Assembly: GCA_002342685.1 (NCBI GenBank)
Contig: DDQN01000021.1
Coordinates: 62,001-126,000 of the forward strand
DNA: 64,000 nt
DNA from: Vibrio sp. UBA2441
GTDB taxonomy: Bacteria; Pseudomonadota; Gammaproteobacteria; Enterobacterales; Vibrionaceae
Reading direction: 5' to 3'
Of this stretch, positions 54,777-63,364 are shown piece by piece (the first letter of the stretch is position 1; the number at the start of each line of letters is the position of its first letter). The notes below the pieces were generated by a model that was given only the letters and a program-made list of their open reading frames with translations, did not search any database and was not told where the DNA came from. Made by a program: the position numbers and the translations under genes.

Positions 54777-55886
54777 ATGAAAACGTTTACTCCCGTGATT
54801 TTAGAAGATGATTTGATGGCCGACGTCGTTGAAGAAGTCAACTTTCTTTGTGAAGAGAGTGCCGCCACACTCGTTTTGCTGGGCCATGATCCAAATGACC
54901 GACAATTGGTTGATAAGCTGTTTCGTTCTGTTCATACCATTAAAGGTGACATAGGCATTGCGCAATTGACGCCACTATTACCTTTGTTACGGGCAATCGA
55001 AGACATTCTGGCAATGATGAGGGAAGGCTTTATTCAACATGACAGCTTGCTTTCTGATCTTCTGCTTACCATCCTGGAACATGTAAAGGCCTTTGTCGAT
55101 GACTGTGCAAATCTTGGCAATGCGGAATACGATTCCGTTATGTATGAGCGAGCGACACTGTCGATAGCCAAAGTGAAGCCCGATAATATTGAAGAGCATG
55201 CAAGGTTACTGACGAAAGCCTTAACTATCCTAGAGCCTTCTTTGGCGCCCGAAAACGACAGTACGCTTTTTGCTGAGCAGGTCAGTGAGTTGAGAATTGA
55301 CTGGGCTAAGGAAGTGGAGCCTGACTTAGTCTTTTTCCACAATATAATGAAGCCAGTCGAGGACAGGATGGATAATTGGCAGGGGCGCAGCAGCCGTCAA
55401 TTGAAGCTGGCGTTGTTGCTGAATCAATTTGCCGGAAAATTGGTGGATGAACAGCAACTCAGAGCCGCTGTTTATCTGCATGACATCGGAATGTCTATAT
55501 TACCATTGGCACTATTGCGGCAGAAAACATCATTGTTGGAACCTGAAATTGCTCGCCTCAGGGGGCATGTTCTGCGCAGTGTGAGTTTTTTGTCGGAAAT
55601 GCCGCATTGGTCAGAGGCAAAACGATATATCCATGAGCATCACGAACGTGTTGATGGTCAGGGATATCCTAATGGTTTGACTGGCGAGCAGATATCCCAT
55701 GGTGCAAAGATATTGGCGTTAGTTGATGCCATTGAAGCGATGACTCATGAACGGGCTCAACAGGTGCATAGAAAACGACCTATTCAACACGCGTTGCATG
55801 AAATTAACCACGCCAGTGGAAGCCAGTTTTGCCCTTATTGGGTGAATGTTCTTAACAAGGTCATGGCTCCAATTTTAAACCGATGA
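54777..55886 (+). CDS. Hpt-HD-GYP domain protein
   Basis: A 369-residue soluble protein. The N-terminal Hpt domain has phosphorylatable His in FRSVHTIKGDIGIAQ near residue 52. The C-terminal part from about residue 200 is an HD-GYP phosphodiesterase domain with AVYLHDIGM, RYIHEHHERVDGQGYPNGLT and HGAKILALVDAIEAMTHER. HDIGK is HDIGM, a change of the Lys; the DGxGYP loop is intact. It probably links phosphorelay signalling to c-di-GMP breakdown. It stands alone between HMG-CoA reductase and an HxlR gene. Confidence 0.9.
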   Translation: MKTFTPVILEDDLMADVVEEVNFLCEESAATLVLLGHDPNDRQLVDKLFRSVHTIKGDIGIAQLTPLLPLLRAIEDILAMMREGFIQHDSLLSDLLLTILEHVKAFVDDCANLGNAEYDSVMYERATLSIAKVKPDNIEEHARLLTKALTILEPSLAPENDSTLFAEQVSELRIDWAKEVEPDLVFFHNIMKPVEDRMDNWQGRSSRQLKLALLLNQFAGKLVDEQQLRAAVYLHDIGMSILPLALLRQKTSLLEPEIARLRGHVLRSVSFLSEMPHWSEAKRYIHEHHERVDGQGYPNGLTGEQISHGAKILALVDAIEAMTHERAQQVHRKRPIQHALHEINHASGSQFCPYWVNVLNKVMAPILNR

Positions 55887-55902
55887 TTTTTGCCGGCTAA
55901 GG

Positions 55903-56271
55903 CTACTTACGCAGTTCAATATTATGCGCTTCTGACCAAATCCGTAGCTGATCCAGAATATTCAGTGCAGAGCGCCCAAACTCTGTCAGCTCGTAACTGA
56001 CTGCAATAGGTCGGTCACTGATCACTTTTCGGATTACCATGTTTTCAGCTTCTAACTCTTTCAATCGTTGGTCTATCATCTTTTTGCTCGCGCCACCTAA
56101 CATACGTGCCAAGTCGTTAAACCGTACCGGGCCGTCTTTTAGATGGTAAACAATGGAACCTTTCCACTTTCCGCCAATAAGGCGCATTCCTTTTTCTATT
56201 GCACAAGGCTCAGCACAAACATTTAATACTGATTTGCGGCCTTTCTTATCTAGAACGACTTCGCTTTCCAT
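55903..56271 (-). CDS. HxlR-family winged-helix regulator
   Basis: A 122-residue HxlR protein: the signature IGGKWKGSIVYHLKDGPVRF is followed by GGASKKMIDQRLKELEAENM and YELTEFGRSALNIL. HxlR members such as YodB and HypR sense electrophiles or disulfide stress through cysteines. Here C19 and C23 lie just before the domain (NVCAEPCAIEKG), suggesting redox sensing. It is divergent from the DsbA-like gene across a region with repeated GTATAC boxes and likely controls it. Confidence 0.91.
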   Translation of the reverse strand: MESEVVLDKKGRKSVLNVCAEPCAIEKGMRLIGGKWKGSIVYHLKDGPVRFNDLARMLGGASKKMIDQRLKELEAENMVIRKVISDRPIAVSYELTEFGRSALNILDQLRIWSEAHNIELRK

Positions 56272-56283
56272 AGACCCTTCCAG

Positions 56284-56340
56284 GTTACAAGTATACGTGG
56301 TTACTAAAAGTATACTGGTTGATTAATATATAAAGGTTAC
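56284..56340. promoter_or_regulatory. HxlR-type operator boxes (GTATAC and GGTTAC repeats)
   Basis: GTATAC occurs at 56291-56296 and 56310-56315, and GGTTAC at 56284-56289, 56299-56304 and 56335-56340. The pattern is GGTTAC-n-AGTATAC repeated twice. It lies in the divergent promoter region of the HxlR and DsbA-like genes. Binding is inferred. Confidence 0.55.
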
Positions 56341-56398
56341 CATAATATACCTATAAGTTAAACAATCCCTAAATAGAGATATCCCAGAGAGGTTGGTT

Positions 56399-57058
56399 AT
56401 GAGTTCAAAGATTAAGCTTGATGTAGTCTCGGATGTTGTATGTCCATGGTGTGTTATTGGCTATAAACGACTGGAAAAAGCCATTGAGGAATTAGGTGTC
56501 CGGGACAGGATCGATATTGAATGGCACCCGTTTGAGTTAAACCCTCATATGTCGGCAGACGGCGAGAACCTTCGTCAACATCTGGCCCAAAAATACGGTA
56601 CAACACAGGAAGACAGTGTAAGAGCCAGACTCAACCTGACTAACCTGGGCAGGGAAGTGGGATTCAGTTTTGATTATTTTGATGAGATGAAAATGGTTAA
56701 TACCAAAGATGCGCACCTGCTTTTGCAATACGCCAAATCGTTTGGAAAACAGACAGAGCTAAATATGGTGTTATTTAGTGCCTTTTTTGGTCAGCGTGAG
56801 GATGTGTCTGACGCCGCTGTGCTGAGAGACGCGGCTGAAAGTGTCGGTCTGAATGGGGACGATGCGATGAATTACCTCAGCGATCAACGTGCTCTAGCAT
56901 CATTGAATCAGGAACAAGAGCACTGGCGTAACCTTGGTATCCGCTCTGTGCCGACGGTTGTTTTTAACATGTCCGAGGCCATGACAGGCGCTCAACCTGT
57001 CGAAGCCTACAAGCAGGTCTTAACTGAGTTGCTTGCTAACAAACCTGAGATCTTATAA
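56399..57058 (+). CDS. DsbA-family oxidoreductase (FrnE-like)
   Basis: A 219-residue cytoplasmic thioredoxin-fold protein with the CPWC active site in VVSDVVCPWCVIGYKRLEKA, a helical insert and a C-terminal cis-Pro region (IRSVPTVVFNMSEAMTGAQP). FrnE-type DsbA proteins act as thiol-disulfide oxidoreductases or 2-hydroxychromene-2-carboxylate isomerase relatives. No signal peptide is present. The start ATG 56399 has AGAGAGG upstream. It is divergent from the HxlR gene and likely under its control, so an oxidative or electrophile response is inferred. Confidence 0.91.
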   Translation: MSSKIKLDVVSDVVCPWCVIGYKRLEKAIEELGVRDRIDIEWHPFELNPHMSADGENLRQHLAQKYGTTQEDSVRARLNLTNLGREVGFSFDYFDEMKMVNTKDAHLLLQYAKSFGKQTELNMVLFSAFFGQREDVSDAAVLRDAAESVGLNGDDAMNYLSDQRALASLNQEQEHWRNLGIRSVPTVVFNMSEAMTGAQPVEAYKQVLTELLANKPEIL

Positions 57059-57232
57059 AAAGATATAGAGGATTGAAGGCGTAGTTATTTTTCAGTAAGA
57101 AGAGTTGGGCAAGCACTTTGCCTTTAATCTTGTTCCTATTTTCTTAATGTTTTTCTATAAATCATAGAAAACCTACTTCATAAAAGTAAACTATCACTAT
57201 TTTGCATAGCTATTCGATAAAAGGAGGGTAAT

Positions 57233-57268
57233 ATGTATCCATTAGTTCGGTGGCTATTCATATTATAA
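57233..57268 (+). CDS. 11-codon leader ORF upstream of GGDEF-EAL gene
   Basis: The frame reads MYPLVRWLFIL. It has one of the strongest ribosome binding sites in the window (AAGGAGGG, five bases before ATG) and ends ten bases before the ATG of the large gene. It may couple translation or act as a leader peptide; there is no sign of a terminator hairpin after it. Confidence 0.4.
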   Translation: MYPLVRWLFIL

Positions 57269-57278
57269 TTGGAGCGGT

Positions 57279-59630
57279 ATGTTGAAAAGAAGGATGAAAT
57301 TCTTCTGGAGAGCGATGGTAGTACTTATTACCTCGATGAGCGCACTGTTTTTCATTGCTCATTATGTAGTAGCGCCAGTTGTGCTTAAAGATGCTGTCAG
57401 TAAGGCGAAATTACAGGCTCAGGTTATAGAAAAAGAGCTGACAATTAAGTTTTCAGAGCAAGCGGCTCTAACCCAAAATCTCGCTGTTATTGCTTCTAGT
57501 CTTCCGCTTAATAGAAGTAGCTTTATCAGTAACGCTGGTGCTTTGATAGAAAATAGTATTGACATCGCTGGCGGTGGAATCTGGCCAGAACCGTATAAAT
57601 TACTCGCTGATGAGAAAAAAGCGTCACTGTTTTGGGTAAACACAGGCGACGGTCAGTATCAGCTTGATGACGGCTACAATTCACCTCAAAGTTCGGATTA
57701 TCAAAACGAATCCTGGTATCAAAGTTCTAAGAATGCTTCACCGAACAAATGTATCTGGTCAAATGCTTATGTTGATCCTTACTCTAAAGTCCCAATGGTG
57801 ACCTGTTCTGTCAGAATTGATCGTGATGGCCAATTTTGGGGAGTCGCAACAATAGATGTAGAGCTCACTGATATTAATCGGCGACTGGCTGAAATTAAAC
57901 AGCAGACAGGCATCATTAGCTTTATTGTAGATAGCCATGAGCAATTTGTAGCCACCTCATTATTTCGTGACTTTAATCTTCTTATGCTGCGTATAGAAGA
58001 TGTGGCGAAATTAGATTCATCATTGGCACCTCTTGTCGAGGTTGTTAATCGTTCAGATAATGGTTTTGTTCAGCTCGATCCCAGAGTTCTTGGTTCAGAA
58101 AGCTCTACTTTGGTTGTCACCGGGCTATCCGGTCATGAATGGCATATCGGTGTCATTTTTCCTGACTCAATCGCCAAAAAACAGATCAAGCTACTTAATA
58201 ACTATCTCTACTTTTTTGTCATTCTTCTTGCTATTGCTTTTTCAACGGTAACGGTCATCACTTCTATAATTAGTTTCCGCAACATAAGACTTAGTAATAA
58301 AGTGAAATATAAGTCTGAGCAGTTGGTTGAAGCTTCGCTTACAGATAGTCTCACTGGGTTGCCAAACCAGTCAGGGTTGTTTGGGGAGCTAGAACAGAAA
58401 ATTCGTATTGCCAAAGAATCTTCCGAGTCTAAGTTTGCCATTCTGTTTCTCGACTTGGATGACTTTAAAAAACATAACGATAGATTTGGTCTGTCCGGTG
58501 GAGACCAATTGTTAAAGCTGGTATCCATAAGATTGAAATCAGAAATGAGGTCTTCAGATTTTATATGTCGGTTTGGAGGGGATGAGTTCGTAATCGTAAC
58601 CCAAGTTACCCATGATGAGCACGACGCTGAAACGGTTTGTTCTCACATATTAAATACAATGAAGGAGCCATTCTGGTTTGAGGGGAGAGACGTTACCCTA
58701 ACCATGAGCATAGGTATTGCCTGTTATGATGAAGATGGTCAACAGGTAAATGAGCTACTTAGAAATGCATCAATAGCCAAACGTGAAGCAAAAGATACAG
58801 CCAGAAATAGTTTCAGTTTTTCTTCGAGCGATATGAATGAAAGAACCTTGCGTAAAATGACGCTTGAAGAAAATTTCCAAGGAGCAATTGAACGGGGTGA
58901 GATAAGTGTTGCTTTTCAGCCTATCGTCGATTTGAGCACTGGTTTTCCGCACAAGTTTGAAGCGCTTGCTCGCTGGACGAACCCAGCATTGGGCGTTGTA
59001 CCTCCCTACGAATTTATCGAGCTTGCAGAGCAAAACGGCATGATTTTGGAGTTGGGTGATTATGTATTAAAGCGGTCTCTGGAAACGTGTGCTCGCCTTC
59101 GTAAGCGTCATAACCAAGATTATATGATTGCCGTCAACGTATCTCCAAAGCAGTTTCACGATCCTCAATTTGCCTCACGAGTATTAAATATTTTGACTGA
59201 ACTTCAATTACCACCCAACAGCCTGACACTGGAGATCACTGAAAGTGTATTGATTGATAATAAAGAAAAAAGTGACCTCGTTATTCAGGAATTATGTGCT
59301 GGTGGAATCAAAATAGCGATGGATGATTTTGGTACAGGATATTCGTCTTTGAGTTATATCCGTCATTACCCCTTTGATATTCTTAAAATAGATAAAGAAT
59401 TTATTGATGATTTAGCGACAGATCCTAAAAGCGTGAGATTGGTTGAGGCGACTTTAGCGATGGCAAAAAGTTTGGGAATTTCTGTAGTAGCAGAAGGTAT
59501 TGAAGATGCCGAACAAGCTGAGTTGCTGGTGCTGAAAGGGTGTAAATATGCCCAGGGTTATTTCTTTTCCCGTCCTCTGAATGAGAAAGCGATAGAGGCT
59601 TGGTTGCTAGAGTCTTACTGGAATAAGTAA
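57279..59630 (+). CDS. GGDEF-EAL protein with periplasmic Cache sensor
   Basis: A 783-residue protein. A membrane helix lies near residues 10-33. The periplasmic Cache domain runs about 34-305 (GVATIDVELTDINRRLAEIK). A second membrane helix near 310-332 is followed by GGDEF (SLTGLPNQSGLFGEL, LDLDDFKKHNDRFGLSGGD, CRFGGDEFVIVTQ, with RSSD as I-site) and EAL (FEALARWTNPALGVVPPYEF, VNVSPKQF, ITESVLIDN, MDDFGTGYSSLSYIRHYPFD, KIDKEFID, AEGIED, YAQGYFFSRP). All EAL catalytic motifs are intact, so a phosphodiesterase, or a bifunctional enzyme, is likely. It follows an 11-codon ORF with a strong ribosome binding site. Confidence 0.94.
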   Translation: MLKRRMKFFWRAMVVLITSMSALFFIAHYVVAPVVLKDAVSKAKLQAQVIEKELTIKFSEQAALTQNLAVIASSLPLNRSSFISNAGALIENSIDIAGGGIWPEPYKLLADEKKASLFWVNTGDGQYQLDDGYNSPQSSDYQNESWYQSSKNASPNKCIWSNAYVDPYSKVPMVTCSVRIDRDGQFWGVATIDVELTDINRRLAEIKQQTGIISFIVDSHEQFVATSLFRDFNLLMLRIEDVAKLDSSLAPLVEVVNRSDNGFVQLDPRVLGSESSTLVVTGLSGHEWHIGVIFPDSIAKKQIKLLNNYLYFFVILLAIAFSTVTVITSIISFRNIRLSNKVKYKSEQLVEASLTDSLTGLPNQSGLFGELEQKIRIAKESSESKFAILFLDLDDFKKHNDRFGLSGGDQLLKLVSIRLKSEMRSSDFICRFGGDEFVIVTQVTHDEHDAETVCSHILNTMKEPFWFEGRDVTLTMSIGIACYDEDGQQVNELLRNASIAKREAKDTARNSFSFSSSDMNERTLRKMTLEENFQGAIERGEISVAFQPIVDLSTGFPHKFEALARWTNPALGVVPPYEFIELAEQNGMILELGDYVLKRSLETCARLRKRHNQDYMIAVNVSPKQFHDPQFASRVLNILTELQLPPNSLTLEITESVLIDNKEKSDLVIQELCAGGIKIAMDDFGTGYSSLSYIRHYPFDILKIDKEFIDDLATDPKSVRLVEATLAMAKSLGISVVAEGIEDAEQAELLVLKGCKYAQGYFFSRPLNEKAIEAWLLESYWNK

Positions 59631-59927
59631 GGGATAAACGGCGATACAGGACGAAAAAGAGGCTAATTTTTTAGAAGTTGAGATGAGTTTGATTATATTT
59701 CCTATACTTTGAGTACCTGTCAGATATTTACGTATTAATTGTCATAGAAACGCTACGACAAATACGCCGGATCTTGCACACTATATCCCTGTTGGTTTTT
59801 TCAAGGACTAGAAGCAAGATTATTTGATAACACGGAACTCAATCACACATGTGAACATCTGTACTTGGTGAAAGTACACTGAGTTTGATAGGTTTAAATG
59901 ACACAGTGATTGAAAAGGTATAATTAT

Positions 59928-60284
59928 ATGAAAGTAAACGTTCAAACACATCACGTATCCATTAATGACGACTCACGCAAAGAAATCGAAAGTAAATTTG
60001 AGAAAGTATCCTCTCACTTTCCACAACTCATCAGTTGCGACATTATTATCACAAAAGAACACGGACAACACGAAGTGGAAATATTCACTAATTATGAAGG
60101 TGTTCGGGTTTCTGCAAAATCTACTGACGGGGTCATGTACCCAGCTATATCATCCGCATTGAAGAAACTAGAAACTGGCCTGCGTAACCGAAAAGGGCAA
60201 CTAAAAGCGGACCTTCATGCCAAGCCAACGAGTACAAAACCAGAGATTGCTTCGGATATCATCCAAGAGATGAAATTAGTTTAA
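59928..60284 (+). CDS. Ribosome hibernation factor (HPF/RaiA family)
   Basis: A 118-residue protein of the HPF/RaiA family: VNVQTHHVSINDDSRKEIES with the beta-alpha-beta-beta-beta-alpha fold, TKEHGQHEVEIFTNYEGVRV, and SSALKKLETGLRNRKGQLK with the basic helix that contacts rRNA. Such proteins bind the 30S or 70S ribosome in stationary phase. The 118-residue length is between HPF (95) and RaiA (112 or so), so the exact subgroup is open. The ATG 59928 follows AAAAGG; a TTG at 59910 adds six residues and is not preferred. A strong terminator follows. Confidence 0.91.
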   Translation: MKVNVQTHHVSINDDSRKEIESKFEKVSSHFPQLISCDIIITKEHGQHEVEIFTNYEGVRVSAKSTDGVMYPAISSALKKLETGLRNRKGQLKADLHAKPTSTKPEIASDIIQEMKLV

Positions 60285-60309
60285 TCAAATTCAGTTAACC
60301 AGCTTTATG

Positions 60310-60336
60310 AAGCCAGTATTGTAATACTGGCTTTTT
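60310..60336 (+). terminator. Terminator of the HPF/RaiA gene
   Basis: AAGCCAGTATT and AATACTGGCTT form an 11-bp stem with a two-base loop, followed by TTT. It lies 25 bp past the stop. Confidence 0.9.
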
Positions 60337-60426
60337 AGTTTTTGTCGCTCTGAATCCTGTTTATTGAGGTAACTTGGGTATAGAGTACCCATTAATAAAG
60401 ACATCGCGTCAGAGAATCCATAAGAC

Positions 60427-61581
60427 ATGCTCGAATCACTATCTATATCCCAAGCAAGAAAGCTGGCATTGCTCTCACAAGGCCTCCCTGTAAAGTCATC
60501 TCAAGGTAATGGCTATTCAAAAAACCTAGATGTATTTGAACGCTTAGGGTACGTACAGATAGACACCATTTCAGTAATCCAGCGAGCTCATCATCATACA
60601 CTTTGGAATCGTAACCCTAATTACAAAGTTGATCATCTTGAACAGATGGTCGCTGAAAAAAAGATATATGAATATTGGTCACATGCAGCTGCCTATTTGC
60701 CAATGAGAGATTTTCGTTTCAGCTTACCTCGTAAAGCAGCGATTAAATCGAACCAACAAAATCACTGGTATCAAAAAGACCATAAACTGATGCGAGAGGT
60801 TCTCAAGCGGATTGAAGATACTGGCCCCTTGATGGCGAAAGATTTTGTATCTGATAGCCACAAAAGCAATGGTTGGGGCAGTAAGCCGACCAAACGAGCC
60901 TTGGAGACGCTATATATGCAGGGGGATTTGATGATCCCTGAGCGCAAAAACTTTCATAAGGTATATGATTTAACCGAACGAGTACTACCAGACGGCTTGG
61001 ACGTTTCAATGCCGACTGAGCAAGAGCATGGACACTTTTTGGTATTAAGCTATATAAGAGCCCATGGGTTTGGCAACCTAGCAGAAATTACGTATCTATT
61101 GAAAGGGGTGAAAAATCAGGTTAATCAAACCTTAAATGAACTGTGTGAAAGGGGCGAGATAGAGAAAGTAATGATCATTGGGTTGACGTATTATGCTTGT
61201 TGTGACGCTCTCACTTTACTCAATAAACGATTAAACAGGAGGCAGGCTAAACTTCTGTCGCCGTTTGATAACCTGCTTATACAACGTAAACGAGCCAGTT
61301 CGATTTTTAATTTTGACTACCTGCTTGAGTGCTATGTTCCTGCTGCAAAGCGTCAGTTTGGTTATTTTTGCCTGCCAATTCTTTGGGAGGGAACTCTGGT
61401 CGCACGGGCAGATTGTAAGGTTGACAAACAGACCTCGACACTCAATGTAATTCACTTGGTCATAGAGCCTTCATTGCGTACTAAAGAGGTGTTTTTAACT
61501 GCGCTAGAAGAAGAGCTCAGTGCGTTCTCTCAGTTTAATCAATGCAGTAACTATATTATTGGAAAAATATCAACTCGATAA
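60427..61581 (+). CDS. ycaQ: YcaQ-family DNA glycosylase (winged helix)
   Basis: A 384-residue protein of the AlkZ/YcaQ winged-helix family: ISQARKLALLSQGLP, then VFERLGYVQIDTISVIQRAH with the catalytic QxD motif, HHHTLWNRNPNY, YEYWSHAAAYLPMRDF, and the C-terminal LLSPFDNLLIQRKRASSIFN. AlkZ2/YcaQ removes crosslinked or bulky N-alkyl purines and can unhook interstrand crosslinks. The family pattern and length agree. It is monocistronic with ATG 60427. Confidence 0.9.
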   Translation: MLESLSISQARKLALLSQGLPVKSSQGNGYSKNLDVFERLGYVQIDTISVIQRAHHHTLWNRNPNYKVDHLEQMVAEKKIYEYWSHAAAYLPMRDFRFSLPRKAAIKSNQQNHWYQKDHKLMREVLKRIEDTGPLMAKDFVSDSHKSNGWGSKPTKRALETLYMQGDLMIPERKNFHKVYDLTERVLPDGLDVSMPTEQEHGHFLVLSYIRAHGFGNLAEITYLLKGVKNQVNQTLNELCERGEIEKVMIIGLTYYACCDALTLLNKRLNRRQAKLLSPFDNLLIQRKRASSIFNFDYLLECYVPAAKRQFGYFCLPILWEGTLVARADCKVDKQTSTLNVIHLVIEPSLRTKEVFLTALEEELSAFSQFNQCSNYIIGKISTR

Positions 61582-61820
61582 AAAAGCACACCATAAGCAT
61601 ACGTAGGAGTAATAATTTACCTAGGGCGTTATAATGCAGAAAATGCCCCCAACTAATTGATACAAGGTTGGCAGATATGATTGGTTTTGGTTTAAGGGTG
61701 ATGACATGAGTACGGGATCTTTTTTAGCAAGGTAAAATCGTCACGATGATTCAGAACTGTTGCCGCATCGTTAACGCTGTTACACTGTTGTAAATTTAAA
61801 CCCAGTCACAAAGAGAAGTT

Positions 61821-62180
61821 ATGAAGTTTGTTCGTTGGTTTTTAGGAAAAGTCATTTTGACTTTGAATTTTATTTTTGCCCCTAAAGGTATAAAACGCCC
61901 CTCAACACTACAGCAAGATGTCGATAGAAAAGCCAGTTCGATGGCACTGTATCAATTTGAAGCTTGCCCATTTTGCGTTAAAGTTCGCCGTGCAATGAAA
62001 CGCCAATCAGTTAACATTGTTCTTCGGGATGCTAAGAATGATTTAACTCATAGAAATGATTTGTTAACCAACGGTGGTGCTATTAAAGTGCCATGTTTAC
62101 GTATTGAAAAAGAAGGGAAAACCACGTGGATGTATGAGTCTTCCGATATCGTGGCTTATCTGGAAAAAGAATTCGCCTAA
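61821..62180 (+). CDS. Glutaredoxin/GST N-terminal domain protein
   Basis: A 119-residue protein. The N-terminus has a hydrophobic segment (FLGKVILTLNFIFAPKG), possibly an anchor. The remainder is a thioredoxin-fold GST-N/glutaredoxin domain: YQFEACPFCVKVRRAMKRQS with a CPFC active site, then IKVPCLRIEKEGKTTWMYES with the cis-Pro and the ESSDI glutathione-binding stretch. It probably works in glutathione-dependent thiol exchange. A membrane anchor is inferred from hydrophobicity only. Confidence 0.85.
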   Translation: MKFVRWFLGKVILTLNFIFAPKGIKRPSTLQQDVDRKASSMALYQFEACPFCVKVRRAMKRQSVNIVLRDAKNDLTHRNDLLTNGGAIKVPCLRIEKEGKTTWMYESSDIVAYLEKEFA

Positions 62181-62193
62181 GTCCAATATAAAT

Positions 62194-62252
62194 CTATGGG
62201 TTTGAACGGTTTATCACATTGTTAATAGTGATAAAAAGAAGCAAACCCATAG
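62194..62252. terminator. Bidirectional terminator hairpin between convergent genes
   Basis: CTATGGGTTT (62194-62203) and AAACCCATAG (62243-62252) form a perfect outer stem, and TTTATCAC / GTGATAAA a perfect inner stem. T-rich sequence follows on the plus strand. It separates the glutaredoxin-like gene and the EamA gene. Confidence 0.78.
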
Positions 62253-62265
62253 TTCTTTCCTATTT

Positions 62266-63162
62266 TTACGCCCGTTGCAGTATTTTGAATTTGTGCCCGA
62301 AGAGGTTAATCAGTGCCCCGGTAACAATGAGTGCACCTCCGAGATAAGTCCAGCCTGACGGAACTTCATTAAAAATGAAAACCCCGAGCAACATAGAAAA
62401 GAGGATTTGAACATAAGAGTAGGCTGATGCTTTGCCAGCCGCTTGTGTTTGCATGGCTTTGGTTAAACCTATCTGCCCTACCTGAGTAAAAATTCCGATC
62501 AGAACAAGTAGTCCTGTGAGATATAGGTTGGGCCAAATGAAATCATCTGCAATTAGGACAAGAGATACAGGCAGAGCAATAAGTGGGAAATAGAAGATAA
62601 TTACTGAGGGGTCTTCCGTTTGGCTAAGTTTTCGAACAATCACATACGCGACTGCACTACCAAAGGCGCCTAATATCGCCACCATAACACTGACCAGTGG
62701 CAGCGTTGATGTTGCTTGTGCTGATATCGTTGGTTGTACCATGGTAAATATGCCTAAAAGGCAAAGTACAATGCATATGATGGTAGAAAACTGGATACGC
62801 TCTTTGAGGAACAATACCGCGAGAAGTGCCGTAAATACAGGATGAATATATTGCAAAATCGTAGCTTCAGCCAGAGGTAAAGAAGTAACGGCATAGTACA
62901 CGCACATAAGCGCCATGGTTCCTACAGCCCCTCGTGCAACCAGAAGGCGTTTGTTATTGCCCCAAATGGATAGGCGCTTTCGCTTAACGTCTACGTAACT
63001 TATCACAAGAGATACCAAGGCTCTGGCCGCGACGATCTCGAATACCGGAATGCCATAATTACCGACGTATTTTACACAAGCCGACATTAAGGCAAAGCCA
63101 AGAGCAGAAAGAATCATAAAGCGAACCCCAACGGGGAACATGTTGAAAAGTGAGTTGAACAT
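62266..63162 (-). CDS. EamA/RhaT-family transporter
   Basis: A 298-residue inner membrane protein with about ten hydrophobic segments in two EamA repeats. Motifs: VGVRFMILSALGFALMSACV, ALVSLVISYVDVKRKRLSIW, SLPLAEATILQYIHPVFTAL and QAAGKASAYSYVQILFSMLL (second repeat). It is a DMT-superfamily carrier; the substrate is unknown. It is different in sequence from the EamA protein at 36127. It is convergent with the glutaredoxin-like gene and divergent from the yghU-type gene. Confidence 0.92.
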   Translation of the reverse strand: MFNSLFNMFPVGVRFMILSALGFALMSACVKYVGNYGIPVFEIVAARALVSLVISYVDVKRKRLSIWGNNKRLLVARGAVGTMALMCVYYAVTSLPLAEATILQYIHPVFTALLAVLFLKERIQFSTIICIVLCLLGIFTMVQPTISAQATSTLPLVSVMVAILGAFGSAVAYVIVRKLSQTEDPSVIIFYFPLIALPVSLVLIADDFIWPNLYLTGLLVLIGIFTQVGQIGLTKAMQTQAAGKASAYSYVQILFSMLLGVFIFNEVPSGWTYLGGALIVTGALINLFGHKFKILQRA

Positions 63163-63364
63163 GATGGTTTCACAAAATTAACGGAGGGGAACTTTACCAT
63201 AATTCATCTTTTTAAAACTCAGAAAATAGCTTCGCTGAAAATCCACGGTCAAAATTAAAAAGAGCAAAAGACTTTTATCTGGGAAAAATGACCAGATATA
63301 TACTCAAGCAACCTTAAAATGCAGTTTCAGCGAGAAGTTATTGGTTCTCAGAGAAGGAAATACG

